A DNA stretch of 64,000 bases from the NCBI GenBank assembly GCA_963971405.1, contig OZ020490.1, positions 34,249,464 to 34,313,463 on the forward strand. The letters run 5' to 3'. Every line of letters starts with the position of its first letter. Position 1 is the first letter of the stretch. A program made the position numbers and the translations under genes. The DNA comes from Psococerastis gibbosa (taxonomy: Eukaryota > Arthropoda > Insecta > Psocodea > Psocidae). The notes below the pieces were generated by a model, which saw only the letters and a list, made by a program, of their open reading frames with translations, had not been told where the DNA came from and made no database searches. Below are positions 21,401 through 27,077 of the stretch, piece by piece.

Positions 21401-23358
21401 TAAATTAACAACGAACAAACCGTTATTTTCTTTACCTTCCATGACAGTTTCGAATTTTGAATTAATAATTTCTACGTTTCCTTTTGAAAATAATACAAAC
21501 CCACCTTTATCGGTGATTTTTTTAACAGAAAGAAGATTTTGAGATAACTCCGGTACGTAAACTACATTGTTTAATGTCACACTCTCACTCTTTAATGTTC
21601 CTATGGCCGTTCCAAATAAGGATTCATTCTTTTTTGCTAAACTGAATTTTGATATTGCAGGATTACTATTCTCAAGACAATTTAAATTATTAACTAAATG
21701 TTTACTTGCTGCACTATCGACAGCTAAGCTAATACTTTTATTATTATTAAAGTAATTGGAATTTTTAGATACCAAAAAAACTTTATTATTATTGCTGTCA
21801 CCATTTTCTCTATTTCTGTTACGGAAAAAACACTCTGAGGATCGGTGCGAATTCCTCTTTTTACAAATTCCGCAATAAAGCGTATTTCTTTCATCTCTAG
21901 CTTTTTTAAAACATTTTTCAATCCTATGATTTCTTAATTTGCAATACGTACAGAAAAGTTCATTTTTATTTTTAAAATTAGAATTAGATAGAGTACTTTT
22001 ACCTTGGGCTAGTGTTTTGAATGCTACTGAGTTGTTTCCACATCGTTCGTCCTCTAATTGAAGGCGAGAAAAAAGATTGGCAAGCGTCTTATCTTTTGCA
22101 GTGACTGACTCCCAAGCACTTCTGAAGGCGTTGAATTTTTCGGGAAGAGAAGATACAATCTTTGTTACAACCATCTCGTCTGTTAACTTTTCTCCCAATG
22201 AAGCTAGTCTATGGATAATTATTTTTATTTCAGCAATTCCTTTGTTGACATCTTCCAATTTAAAGTTGTAAAAATCCGTTAGAAGAGAACATTTTTGTTG
22301 ATGAGTGTCCTTATTGTAGAGATCATTTAATGCTTTATACATTTCGGCTGATGTTGTACATGTTAGTAAATGCACAATTTGGCTGCTATCCACTGAGGTT
22401 ACAATTAGTCTTTGAGCTTTTATGTCAGTGTTTATCCACGATGTATCATCTTTTTTATCCTTGGTAAGGATACTTGGTAAAGGTTCCGTTCCGGTTGCAA
22501 TGTCGTACGCACATATCGATTTTAAGATGACATCTATTTGAAATTTCCACGTGAGGTAGTTTGGACCATTTAATTTTTCAATTTTTACGTCTTCGGGCAT
22601 GGTGTACTGGTAAGATTAGGTTACACAAGCACTTTGCACACGCGACAATTTTAATTATTATTTTTAATTTTTCTTTTTAATTGATTTTACGGAACATCTT
22701 GGTTTCCCGATTTATCTGGGCCCATAACCTGTTGGGTTATGCCTTGGATCGGTTTTAAATTTATAGATAAAAAAATATCACACTTTGAATTAATATTGTG
22801 TATTCGCCATCTTTGTAGCAAGGAAGTAAAAAAACATTGTAAACTCTAAACAGTGTCACAGACAATGTCATAGACAAACAAAAATATTATTAAATTAATA
22901 TTTATTTTCATTATTATTATTTTTAATTTTATTATTATTTTATTATGAAATAGCAAAAATTATAATTTAAAAATTTTATTTCAACAACGTTGTTGTCGCT
23001 TGACCCGGTGGTGGAAGGATTGGCCGACGGGGTAATTCCCGCCGTTACCAGGGACGCCCGATCGCTCATAAGCGCAATCTTCGGGGAGGCTCCTTCCATG
23101 TCCCCAATTTTACCTTCAGTATTATTAAATTACAAAACAAACCAAACGGAGGAAACTATAAGGATTCGCTGCCAAGTTTTATCTGTCACACACTTCATAA
23201 AAAACTTGCGACGGATCTACAGTAAGCCTAGAGGGTTAAATTCAGAGTAAAAATGCAGTGCTCCTAGACACCATTCTTCTGCAAATACTACTCAATGTAT
23301 TATCAATATACTTACCCACAAATAATAGCGTTAAAGGCAAAATAAACTTTAATATCAT
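3139..23358 (-). CDS. PSAP: Prosaposin (saposin precursor), nine exons, 3' end outside window
   Basis: Prosaposin is a secreted/lysosomal precursor cleaved into small saposins that present membrane lipids to lysosomal hydrolases. Joining 23358-23316, 15604-15517, 12698-12551, 11221-10991, 10628-10272, 9562-9299, 4580-4239, 4126-3983 and 3402-3139 on the minus strand gives 627 in-frame codons without a stop. Order: signal peptide (about 1-20), SapA (C32 to W60), then SapB1 73-147, SapB2 180-251, SapB3 264-336, SapB4 426-499 and SapB5 519-592, each with the six-cysteine pattern (C-x2-C, C, C, C, C). NxS/T sequons are frequent, for example N42, N90 and N188. Introns after exons 3 to 8 are phase 0; intron 1 is phase 1 and intron 2 phase 2. 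Vertebrate PSAP has four SapB domains and insect Saposin-related proteins have more, so extra domains probably lie further left. The domain call is very secure; exact orthology is inferred. Confidence 0.93.
3403..3982. other. Prosaposin intron 8 with LINE debris
   Basis: 3436-3480 matches the 3' tail of the LINE at 54028-54405 (TCGTTATTCATTC...). 3515-3625 is a decayed family C copy in inverse orientation. 3630-3870, read on the minus strand, resembles the C-terminal end of a LINE reverse-transcriptase ORF and is also represented at 28895-29195 and 56605-56850. No coding exon is seen. Confidence 0.5.
3983..4126 (-). CDS. PSAP: Prosaposin exon 8: end of SapB4, start of SapB5
   Basis: The 48-codon exon (residues 492-539) begins with C493 and C499, which close SapB4. 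After a short linker it opens SapB5 with C519-x2-C522 and helix 1 up to the sequon NKT. The acceptor is GATTTCAG and the donor GTAAGT, both phase 0. Confidence 0.92.
4239..4580 (-). CDS. PSAP: Prosaposin exon 7: most of SapB4
   Basis: The 342 bp exon (residues 378-491) starts after GTCTAG with about 48 linker residues. It then carries SapB4 from C426-x2-C429 through its third and fourth cysteines and ends at DPSQ, two residues before the fifth cysteine. The donor is GTATGT, phase 0. Here the intron is near the C-terminal end of the SapB domain, not between helices 1 and 2 as in SapB1, SapB3 and SapB5. Confidence 0.92.
4800..5005. mobile_element. Hairpin TIR element with TTA target duplication
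   Basis: Two inverted arms of about 60 bp (GACGTGGATTTTGAATGTGA and its complement) flank a short loop, with TTA at 4797-4799 and 5006-5008. The left arm lacks about 12 bp near its tip. A 3 bp TTA duplication with GGC tips fits a PIF/Harbinger-type MITE. The arms share GACGTGGTAGCAGACAT with the GGCGCC family (35067-35446 and others). Confidence 0.8.
5161..7191. mobile_element. PIF/Harbinger-like DNA transposon, inactive
   Basis: The 2031 bp element has near-perfect inverted ends of about 26 bp (AGGGGGATTCACTCTGTTGA...). It is flanked by AAT at 5158-5160 and 7192-7194. The duplication copy at 1-340 preserves the empty site with a single AAT (ACACAATCATG), so the boundaries are exact. A transposase remnant lies at 5492-5737. 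The rest is the inverted body shared with 340-2732. Confidence 0.88.
5492..5737 (+). pseudogene. Harbinger transposase remnant
   Basis: Residues about 29-72 read RVLHWPNEQERREIV...LPHCIGYLDG, then EFLLTQ. This resembles the region around the first catalytic Asp of HARBI1-type transposases (a WP motif, then GxxDG). Only this piece of the DDE domain is left, without the second Asp or the Glu, so it cannot be active. The match is by eye. Confidence 0.6.
7479..7601 (+). CDS. Possible first exon of Harbinger accessory protein
   Basis: An ATG opens 41 codons ending in TLE at a perfect GTAAGT donor. The product is basic and contains KRWTAEAVNKVFKILIAKG, which could be the start of a Myb/SANT-like fold such as the accessory protein of PIF/Harbinger elements. 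In copy 1 the ATG and frame are lost, and in 5161-7191 the frame is scrambled. The next exon is uncertain. Confidence 0.35.
8582..8680 (+). mobile_element. 99 bp LINE 3' end with 13 bp target duplication
   Basis: The insert matches the last about 75 bases of 756-1841, including the AGTAAGTAAG tail. It is flanked by identical TGTATTAACTTGT at 8569-8581 and 8681-8693. Copy 1 of the duplication (around 2688) has the uninterrupted site. This is a textbook target-primed insertion, strongly 5'-truncated. Confidence 0.92.
8733..9248. mobile_element. TIR element AGGGGTCTTCAC, ACT target duplication
   Basis: The 516 bp element has inverted ends of more than 40 bp (AGGGGTCTTCACTGTGTT...) and ACT on both sides (8730-8732, 9249-9251). 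There is no coding capacity. Its end is about 50 bases from the exon 6 donor of prosaposin. Confidence 0.75.
9299..9562 (-). CDS. PSAP: Prosaposin exon 6: rest of SapB3 and long linker
   Basis: The exon (residues 290-377) gives SapB3 cysteines C295, C305, C330 and C336, followed by about 40 residues of Pro/Ser/Thr-rich linker with no cysteine. The acceptor is TTTTATAG and the donor GTAAGT, both phase 0. A TIR element (8733-9248) ends only 50 bases downstream of the donor, and exon 7 is 4.7 kb away across the duplicated transposon block. Confidence 0.9.
9588..9907 (+). repeat. Repeat family A, copy 1
   Basis: The copy is bounded by CCAACG and CGTTGG. It contains the family markers TTTCAGCATTTCTGC near the start, CCTCCTGATTATAGTGGATT in the middle and ACACTACCAAGTT near the end. 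Consensus length is about 360 bp, with no ORF. Members occur about every 5 kb in this window in both orientations. The short inverted tips suggest a non-autonomous DNA element, but no consistent target duplication was found. Confidence 0.7.
9908..10271. other. Intron 5 remainder with family D piece
   Basis: 10105-10225 (GCATAAGGATGCAGAAGGCAA...) is also present at 42380-42455 and is a short interspersed repeat, labelled D here. The rest is AT-rich with nothing recognisable. Confidence 0.45.
10272..10628 (-). CDS. PSAP: Prosaposin exon 5: complete SapB2 and start of SapB3
   Basis: The 119-codon exon (residues 171-289) holds all six cysteines of SapB2 (C180, C183, C210, C220, C245, C251) without an intron, then C264-x2-C267 and helix 1 of SapB3. 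The acceptor is ATTTGCAG. The donor reads AAAAAG/GTGACG, which is non-ideal after GT. The sequon N188-Q-T lies in helix 1 of SapB2, a position often glycosylated in saposins. Both ends are phase 0. Confidence 0.9.
10726..10868 (+). repeat. Repeat family A, truncated copy
   Basis: It starts CTAACGCTTGCTTTCAGC and ends within GGTGACCAGGAC, so it lacks the 3' half. It lies in prosaposin intron 4. Confidence 0.65.
10991..11221 (-). CDS. PSAP: Prosaposin exon 4: rest of SapB1
   Basis: This 231 bp exon (77 codons, residues 94-170) supplies the other four SapB1 cysteines, C104, C116, C141 and C147, with the usual spacing. A hydrophilic Lys/Asp-rich linker follows. The acceptor is TTATTACAG and the donor GTATTT; both ends are phase 0. 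The donor is weak beyond GT, but the frame continues cleanly into exon 5. Confidence 0.92.
11222..12550. other. Prosaposin intron 3: repeats, no exon
   Basis: 11222-11765 shows no recognisable element. 11768-11995 is a family C copy. 11992-12312 is bounded by AGGGTTGCCA and TGGCAACCCT, which could be a hAT-type MITE of about 320 bp; the target duplication is unclear. 12470-12540 contains another piece of family C. Short ORFs here overlap these repeats. Confidence 0.5.
11768..11995 (+). repeat. Repeat family C, copy 1
   Basis: Markers are GGTCCAGGCCTGCTTATAG at the start, CCAACGACCCCATGG and ACTACAAGCGATAATGGACA near the end. Further copies are at 28510-28712 and 29300-29425 (+) and 44925-45045 and 3515-3625 (-). 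There is no ORF and the type is not assigned. Confidence 0.55.
12551..12698 (-). CDS. PSAP: Prosaposin exon 3: end of SapA, start of SapB1
   Basis: The exon begins after TTTTAG with one base finishing codon 44 and ends at a GTAAGG donor. Residues 45-60 (AAHGCKAVRHCISTVW) complete SapA with its second cysteine pair. Residues 64-72 form an acidic linker and C73-x2-C76 opens SapB1. The intron falls between helix 1 and helix 2 of SapB1, after the sequon N90-Q-T, in phase 0. Confidence 0.92.
13088..13420 (+). repeat. Repeat family A, copy
   Basis: It begins CTAACGCCTGCTTTCAGC and ends at ATGGTA, missing only the final CGTTGG tip. All internal markers are present in order. Confidence 0.7.
14041..14112 (-). 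repeat. SINE2 tRNA-derived head
   Basis: Read on the minus strand it starts GGACTTGTGGTCCAGC and ends GGGTTCGAATCCCACCAAG. It has an A-box-like and a B-box (GGTTCGAATCC) segment and a partly pairing acceptor stem. Related copies lie at 16859-16934 (+), 63246-63300 (-) and 63350-63420 (+), all preceded by the same GAGGAT-containing leader. That shared context means SINE, not a tRNA gene. Confidence 0.6.
14543..14816 (+). repeat. Repeat family A, 5'-truncated copy
   Basis: The copy starts at AACTTGAGGCACCC and runs to the CGTTGG tip. It is close in sequence to the 13088-13420 copy. Confidence 0.7.
15517..15604 (-). CDS. PSAP: Prosaposin exon 2: first half of SapA domain
   Basis: The 88 bp exon runs from a TTCTAG acceptor to a GTGAGT donor. 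It completes codon 15, encodes residues 16-43 and ends with two bases of codon 44. It contains CTWGPSYWCKNL, the diagnostic SapA core, at residues 32-43. The preceding VICLPSGGKALLG is the signal-peptide end and mature N terminus. The phase-2 end fits exon 3 and rebuilds the NLT sequon across the junction. Confidence 0.9.
15708..16577 (+). repeat. Repeat family Y, copy 1 (complete)
   Basis: It begins AAAGAACCGGTCCGAG, soon followed by GCTTTCCAATTTAT, and ends with the inverse ATAAATTGGAAAGC. Inside, in order, are TCTCGG with a long G run (about 15824-15842), CCCCCAGAAGCAAACT, and a GACAGACCGACC tract that on the other strand reads as repeated GTCTGTCT. The many Ser-Val-Cys ORFs are translations of this tract. 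Seven related copies are in the window. No transposase is encoded, so it is non-autonomous and of unknown type. Confidence 0.7.
16578..17272. other. Intron 1: unassigned stretch with SINE2 head
   Basis: 16859-16934 (+) is a tRNA-like SINE2 head, GGCTTGTGGTCGAGCGG to GGGTTCAAGTCCCGCC. The leader ACGAATCTTGTC at about 16800 is shared with 63291. The remainder is unassigned. Confidence 0.5.
17273..17662 (-). pseudogene. LINE reverse-transcriptase C-terminal fragment
   Basis: The minus-strand frame reads QKRAIRIVTKSSYLAHCRPLF, then HSYNTRS, then LLYNKLPFLV and a final FRTYIKSRLID. This is the usual order of the C-terminal end of Jockey/CR1-like reverse-transcriptase ORFs. It is cut off upstream, where a small inverse piece of family A abuts (about 17675-17712). 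Confidence 0.7.
17713..18307. other. AT-rich intronic stretch without recognisable content
   Basis: I see no ORF of interest, repeat match or splice-flanked exon here. Confidence 0.4.
18354..18610 (-). repeat. Copia 3' LTR
   Basis: This is the downstream LTR in the minus-strand sense. TGTTG...CAACA ends, AT-rich, with the purine tract immediately outside (18611-18620). Confidence 0.95.
18704..22600 (-). CDS. Copia Gag-Pol polyprotein
   Basis: The 1298-residue single ORF is of normal length for insect Copia elements. Visible in order: N-terminal Gag (LNGPNYLTWKF at 10-20); a CCHC zinc knuckle C217-x2-C220-x4-H225-x4-C230; protease with D295 in VDSAAS; integrase HHCC (H427, H432, C460, C463) and catalytic D490, D553 and E587; GKRP-containing region; reverse transcriptase with D912 (FDIKSAF) and HVDD at 995-998; RNase H with D1154, E1195/E1197, D1230 and D1278. 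No frameshift or stop interrupts it. The protease loop reads DSAAS where DSGAS is common, and the YVDD box reads HVDD. The element may be able to move, but expression is not shown. Confidence 0.95.
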   Translation of the reverse strand: MPEDVKIEKLNGPNYLTWKFQIDVILKSICAYDIATGTEPLPSILTKDKKDDTSWINTDIKAQRLIVTSVDSSQIVHLLTCTTSAEMYKALNDLYNKDTHQQKCSLLTDFYNFKLEDVNKGIAEIKIIIHRLASLGEKLTDEMVVTKIVSSLPEKFNAFRSAWESVTAKDKTLANLFSRLQLEDERCGNNSVAFKTLAQGKSTLSNSNFKNKNELFCTYCKLRNHRIEKCFKKARDERNTLYCGICKKRNSHRSSECFFRNRNRENGDSNNNKVFLVSKNSNYFNNNKSISLAVDSAASKHLVNNLNCLENSNPAISKFSLAKKNESLFGTAIGTLKSESVTLNNVVYVPELSQNLLSVKKITDKGGFVLFSKGNVEIINSKFETVMEGKENNGLFVVNLKYGKNQNLKNRENIFSVNDYDDIYEWHRKLGHISFKNLQRLATMSDGIKITKNSLDIKNCEICIKARHARDPFSGNLKRATRMLEIIHSDVEGPFEIESIDQCKYYVSIIDDFTCYSEVHPIKAKSDAANVIKNFILRAENEKGLKVCRFKCDGGGEYLPLKQWFYNRGIFFDVTASNSPQMNPRSERLNRTITEKIRSLLFDSNVNKNLWSEAAKTSCFLLNRSPTVNSKATPIENWTGKRPDLKNLKIFGSEAYAKILPRVKKLDERSRKLIFVGYNHNGYRLFDPNIKKIVISRDVIFPENSLKIKNKLKPEEMVKLDFNVSEFFKDSESESDKHQVSPRRVNESVEEIISENDADGESESEPETPKEYPYKLRSRINLRKPATLDDCETNLTDLFDDSVYLTFEEAVKGNECKEWVDAVEKEKESLISNKTWIYIPKAEAENNKILTSRWIFRKKDNNTFKARLVVRGFEQENGIDFTDIFSPVVDSNSLRLLFALAAKKKMLIASFDIKSAFLNSDLNEKIFMHIPEGFKNAKNKDKVCLLKKSLYGLKQSPALWNSKLNDYLLSIGLQRLKSDPCIYCNTDKSLIISIHVDDGLIISKNELMLNDFVKKLSKLCEVTYNKDIKKYVGIEILRTKAGIKISQEKYVENMLKTYNMSEANSVKTPICNQKSDNSKNISFPYREAVGSLLYCSTKTRPDITFSVNYESRCIEPKTDNVSDVKRTLRYLKGTKNLGITYNGSNCNKLIAYSDASYADDEISRKSTTGFVIYYCGGPVAWCSKKQNIVTLSTTEAEYIAAAECLKMCLFLKSLIQELTGEKLEILLFVDNTSTIEVMKTGCGKRTKHIDVRYKFITDLVKNKVVEVKHVPSSEQAADIFTKALPNSSFEKFRKMLVD
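22716..22729 (-). promoter_or_regulatory. Copia primer-binding site (half-tRNA iMet)
   Basis: GGTTATGGGCCCAG abuts the 5' LTR. It is the complement of the initiator tRNA-Met anticodon stem-loop, as known for copia. Confidence 0.85.
22730..22986 (-). repeat. Copia 5' LTR
   Basis: This is the upstream LTR in the minus-strand sense, nearly identical to 18354-18610 and followed by the primer-binding site at 22729-22716. Confidence 0.95.
23316..23358 (-). CDS. PSAP: Prosaposin exon 1: signal peptide
   Basis: This exon holds the start codon and 14 codons reading MILKFILPLTLLFV, then one base of codon 15 before a perfect GTAAGT donor. Lys followed by a hydrophobic run is a normal signal peptide. 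The phase-1 end matches the two-base start of exon 2 exactly and gives Gly at the junction. The ATG is preceded by an A-rich TTTAAAC context. A TCAGT motif resembling the arthropod initiator lies about 16 bases upstream (23378-23374), but that would leave a very short leader, so the transcription start is unresolved. Intron 1, about 7.7 kb, carries the Copia element. Confidence 0.85.
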
Positions 23359-24290
23359 GTTTAAATATTAATCACTGACAGCCTTGTTTGAAATGATCAC
23401 TGCAATTTCCGAATATGTTTTGTTATTTGTTCTTGGATAGACCACAGAGCGAAAATTATGAATTGACAAGTGTGGCCAACATATCAACATTAATTTTCCT
23501 TCCAATTTACGCGGGAATTTATAAAGTTTCCGTACTGCTTTTTACTTCAACATTTTTATAATTTAATTCGTAACTTAAGTGTCAGTATAATAATTATATT
23601 CGCATTTCAAAAAAATAACTAAATCCTAACTTATAAAATTTAGGCTCAGTACAATTTTGGCGTTTGGTTTGATATTATTCAGTGGAGAATAAAAACTTTA
23701 CTTGTCCCATTGCATATTCAAATAATTGCAGATAAAACTTATAATCGCACACAATACTATTTATCGGCTTCGATGGGAATGTGGTAGCGCTATATTATGT
23801 TCTATATAAAAGAGATGAGCCAAAGTTTTTTCCTGGACTTCTGGGCGCCTCGCCACGTTGGGACAAATGGATGGCTATTACACGTTTTTACTTTTATGGC
23901 TGTATGGACTGTTGCGCTCATGAATAACGATCCTGAACGATCAATCCATTCGGTTTCAAACACTGGTCAAGGACGGATGCAGGGGGGGGGGTAGCTGCTA
24001 GGCCCCCCCAAAAAATGGGCTGGATCCGTCCCTGACACTGGTAGTAGCCGCAAGTAGTCTCGCTACCTACCGTACCACATTACTCAACGAATAGGCAGGC
24101 TAGGTACTTAAAAACAATTAGACTTAAAAGTTTCATGTATGAATGGCACCATTGAGGTTTGTTGAATTAATGTCCATTCATGAAATCAGGTTTACAATGT
24201 CAATTGTTGTATACCTATTATGTTGCTATCAAATCTGATTCCTTGTAGGTCTACGTTTATGTACCTGATCCCTGAACGATCCGTGAACCT
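23359..24290. other. Upstream of prosaposin: promoter region and poly-G repeat
   Basis: 23359 onward should contain the 5' UTR and promoter of prosaposin. No clear TATA box is seen. GCAGTGATC and TCAGTGATT (minus strand, 23403-23370) resemble arthropod initiators. 23960-24045 is a G9/C7 element ending GGATCCGTCCCTGACACTGG, whose core is also seen at 46640-46700 and 42110-42145. Confidence 0.4.
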
Positions 24291-24294
24291 GTTT

Positions 24295-24700
24295 AATCCA
24301 GTTAGTAGAGAATGGGACTATGAACAAGAAGGTTGAGGTTCAAACCCCGTATACCTGTTCCAATGTTGTTGGGCACAATTTTTTAAGGTAAAGGCTTTTA
24401 ATGGAAATAATAAAGTTATTGTATTGTATCCCAAATTGAACAGTGGTACAGAGCGAGATGATCCACAGTGGGTTGTCGGCAATGCCGTAAATTGCCGAAA
24501 TATCGAGGGGGGGGGGGGGTGATCTACCACTGCTCACTCAGCAACATGCCCGTCATCCGCGTTCTTGAAGAGAAACCGATTGGGGTTGGGTGGTCCCAAT
24601 GCTGGCCCAAAAATTTCTTTTTAAGTCGAGTCTCGAACCTCGACCTTTCTGTTTCAATGTCTAGTTCTCTACCAACTGTAGCCTACTATTCCTGCCTAAA
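24295..24700. repeat. Inverted pair of tRNA-like segments
   Basis: 24300-24356 (+) contains AGTTAGTAGAGAATGGGAC and GAGGTTCAAACCCCG. 24624-24688 (-) contains CAGTTGGTAGAGAAC and GAGGTTCGAGACTCG. Both look like A- and B-box heads of SINEs in opposite orientation around a G13 run at about 24506. Degenerate. Confidence 0.4.
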
Positions 24701-25837
24701 TCAAATACACAATCCTGGGAAATTCACACCATATACTGATTGACAAATTATCTAATCATCATTCAGTTCTAGACGGTATTACAATAGGAATACTAATACA
24801 TCCTACCTATACGTATATGCAACGCATGTAAAAGTAAGCCAATTTCTCGACTGTTCCTCACCTTACTCTACGGAGGACATTTCTCACGCGCCATGAAAAT
24901 GACTTACAGGTACCTATTATGCAATTGAAAATTCTAACTGGCATGACAAAAGCGTCGGCTCATGTATAATAAGTGGCAATTCCCGTATAATTTTCTTTAA
25001 GGTGCGACACCACTTGTTGCCTAGGTACCTACTAAGAAACCACATCTATATGGTATGTGTTGTATATACTGTAAATAAGTGTCATGAATCTTGTCTTTCC
25101 AATCTCTACAAGACCAAGAGCAGATTTTGCCTCCAATTTGGGGGGGGGGGGGGTCAGCCGGCAGGTTCAGTGGATTATAACATTAAAAAACATCATTATT
25201 TTTAATCCCCACTGTAAACCCGTTGTCTAGTGTAAGTTATTTGATTGGGGGGGGGGGGGGGGTCCTGACCCTCTGACCCCCCCCCCTAAAATCCGCCCTT
25301 GTACATGACAATATACAGTACAAAAAAGAACAGTATAGATTCAGGTTCTTAAATCATTCAAATAGGTAAAGAAAAGTAAAGTACACAAGTAAAAATAAAT
25401 TTATTTCCTTCAAAACAGTTTTACAATGATTTTAGAGATACCTACAGTATATCAGTAGGAACGGAACTTTTAGGACGAGTCTGTGCTGGGCCTCCTTTTG
25501 CAATAGCTACATTAATAGCTAATAGCTCAAACTAAAAACTAAAAACTAAAAAAACTAAACTGTGTTTATTTATTGGCTTTAAAAAACAAAAAAAAACAAA
25601 AAAAAAAACAATATATAAACCTTTTTCGTAGTATTTATTTTAGTTTTCATTTTAGGATTTTACCTATCCTAAAGCATTAGATTGGTTTAGGGGTAGGTAT
25701 GATTCTTCCGGCTCTACAGGCCTAGATGGCTTTTGGTCTGCTCAGCAATCAGCAAAACTCTTCCTGTCTTCTAGAGCTCCACCAACTACGAACTCTCAAC
25801 TTGCGGAGGTCGGCTTCTAAGGTGTTTGTTGTGTTGT
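24701..25837. other. Unassigned AT-rich stretch with poly-G/C runs
   Basis: G runs lie at about 25141-25153 and 25246-25262, with a C run at 25277-25286, the latter pair in an element ending CCGCCCTTGTACATG. Otherwise nothing is recognised; the ORF at 25002-25205 spans the G run. Confidence 0.4.
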
Positions 25838-26311
25838 TTCCAAGTTTCCATCGCCAGCTTTTAGCATTTCTGCTTTAAGCAATCATGTCAGAGTGAGTCT
25901 GTTTGTTAACTTGAGGCACCCTATAACAGCAGGCTCTTTCACCTCGGGGGAAAGGTGAGTTGACTCAGTCAACTTGACTGACAGGGTGGCCCTCCTGATT
26001 TTAGTGGAGTCCGAATCACTTCACAAACGACTTCGGTGGCAATGTGGTAGCCTGCTTGTACTCGTGCGAGTCTCTACACAACTTGCGGTCGGAGACATGC
26101 CGTAACTCGACGCAAGCACCTATTAGGTTACTTAGTGAGGCGACTGACGAGGTTAACCGGATACATTCATTAAATTGTTTGCATGCGTTTAACCTTTTTA
26201 TAAAAGAAAGAAAAAAAAACTTGCGGAACATGGCAAAGTCACACAATTAAATCGCCCAAACATACTCTGCTGTCAGGCCGTAGGTAGAAACATGCATCAA
26301 CCATGCTTCTA
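25838..26311 (+). repeat. Family A copy interrupted by SINE3
   Basis: Family A markers occupy 25850-26012 and 26222-26311. Between them 26036-26200 is related to 48430-48575 (inverse), beginning GTGGTAGCCTGCTTGTACTC with an A-box-like start. I label this tRNA-like unit SINE3. So SINE3 appears inserted in, or joined to, family A. Confidence 0.5.
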
Positions 26312-26389
26312 AGGTAATACGTCCTTCATTCATTCATGACAGCCTCAAGTCTGTACATATTTAGATGCATTTTACATAATATCTTAAAG

Positions 26390-27077
26390 CCTGAGGTGTG
26401 GGGGACATTTAAACAAGATGGGGACACTCACACCTACAACTGGAGGCCAGCGCCACGCACAGCCAAGTGTGAGCGACTGGATACAATACAATACAATATA
26501 TATTTCCTTTAAATTATACAATACATGTAAAGTATAAAATAAAATCGTCAAAATATCGTCAAAATCAGGTAGTTCTGTTATTGTGCTAGTGCCTCAGTGA
26601 CAGTGTAGATAGCTTTATCTAAGAGATGGTTTCTAAGCAATTCAGGGAAGTTAGAAGCATTTCTCGCCGCTCTCAGTTCAATCGGGAGTTCTCTAAGGTA
26701 GGCGAAACCTTGTAGTATAGGATCCAGTCGCTCACACTTGGCTGTGCGTGGCGCTGGCCTTACAAGGTCTCCCCGTTGCCTCGTGTTGTAGGTGTGAGGA
26801 TCCCCGTTTTGTTTAAATGCCCCCCACACCTCAGGATCCTATACTACAAGGTTTCTACTACCTTAGAAAACTCCCGTATGAACTGAGAGCGGCGAGAAAT
26901 GCTTCTAACTTCCCTAAATTGCTTAGAAACCATCTCTTAGAGAAAGCTATCTACACTGTCACTGAGGCACTAGCACAACAACAATGACAGAACTATCTGA
27001 TTTTGACGATATTTTGACGATTTTATTTTATACTTTCTTGTACTTGTATTGTCTAATGTAACAGAAATATATTTATT
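26390..27077. pseudogene. LINE RT fragments in opposed orientations
   Basis: The minus-strand ORF 26829-26578 reads HTYNTRQRGDLV, then LDPILQGFAYLRELPIELRAA, a LINE reverse-transcriptase C terminus. 26829-27077 (+) repeats the same end with its 3' UTR, and 26390-26470 (+) is a third piece. Together they form an imperfect palindrome. Related: 32818-33270 (-). Confidence 0.6.

Larger units (their letters stand above)
18354..22986 (-). mobile_element. Complete Ty1/Copia LTR retrotransposon, recent insertion
   Basis: LTRs at 18354-18610 and 22730-22986 are both 257 bp, begin TGTTG and end CAACA, and differ by about one base. The 5 bp target duplication ACGTT is at 18349-18353 and 22987-22991. 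On the minus strand the 5' LTR is followed directly by GGTTATGGGCCCAG, complementary to the anticodon arm of initiator tRNA-Met, the half-tRNA primer used by Drosophila copia. A purine tract AAGGGGAGGA precedes the 3' LTR. One uninterrupted polyprotein ORF lies between. The element is in intron 1 of prosaposin, in the same orientation as the gene. Confidence 0.96.
18318..23111 (-). mobile_element. Short LINE 3' fragment split by the Copia insertion
   Basis: The fragment consists of 23111-22987 joined to 18348-18318 on the minus strand, about 155 bp, ending GGACACGTTAAGTAAGTAAG. The direct repeat ACCTTCAGTA lies at 18308-18317 and 23112-23121, a 10 bp target duplication. The Copia element with its own ACGTT duplication sits inside. 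The tail resembles that of the LINE at 756-1841, but the upstream sequence differs. Confidence 0.75.
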
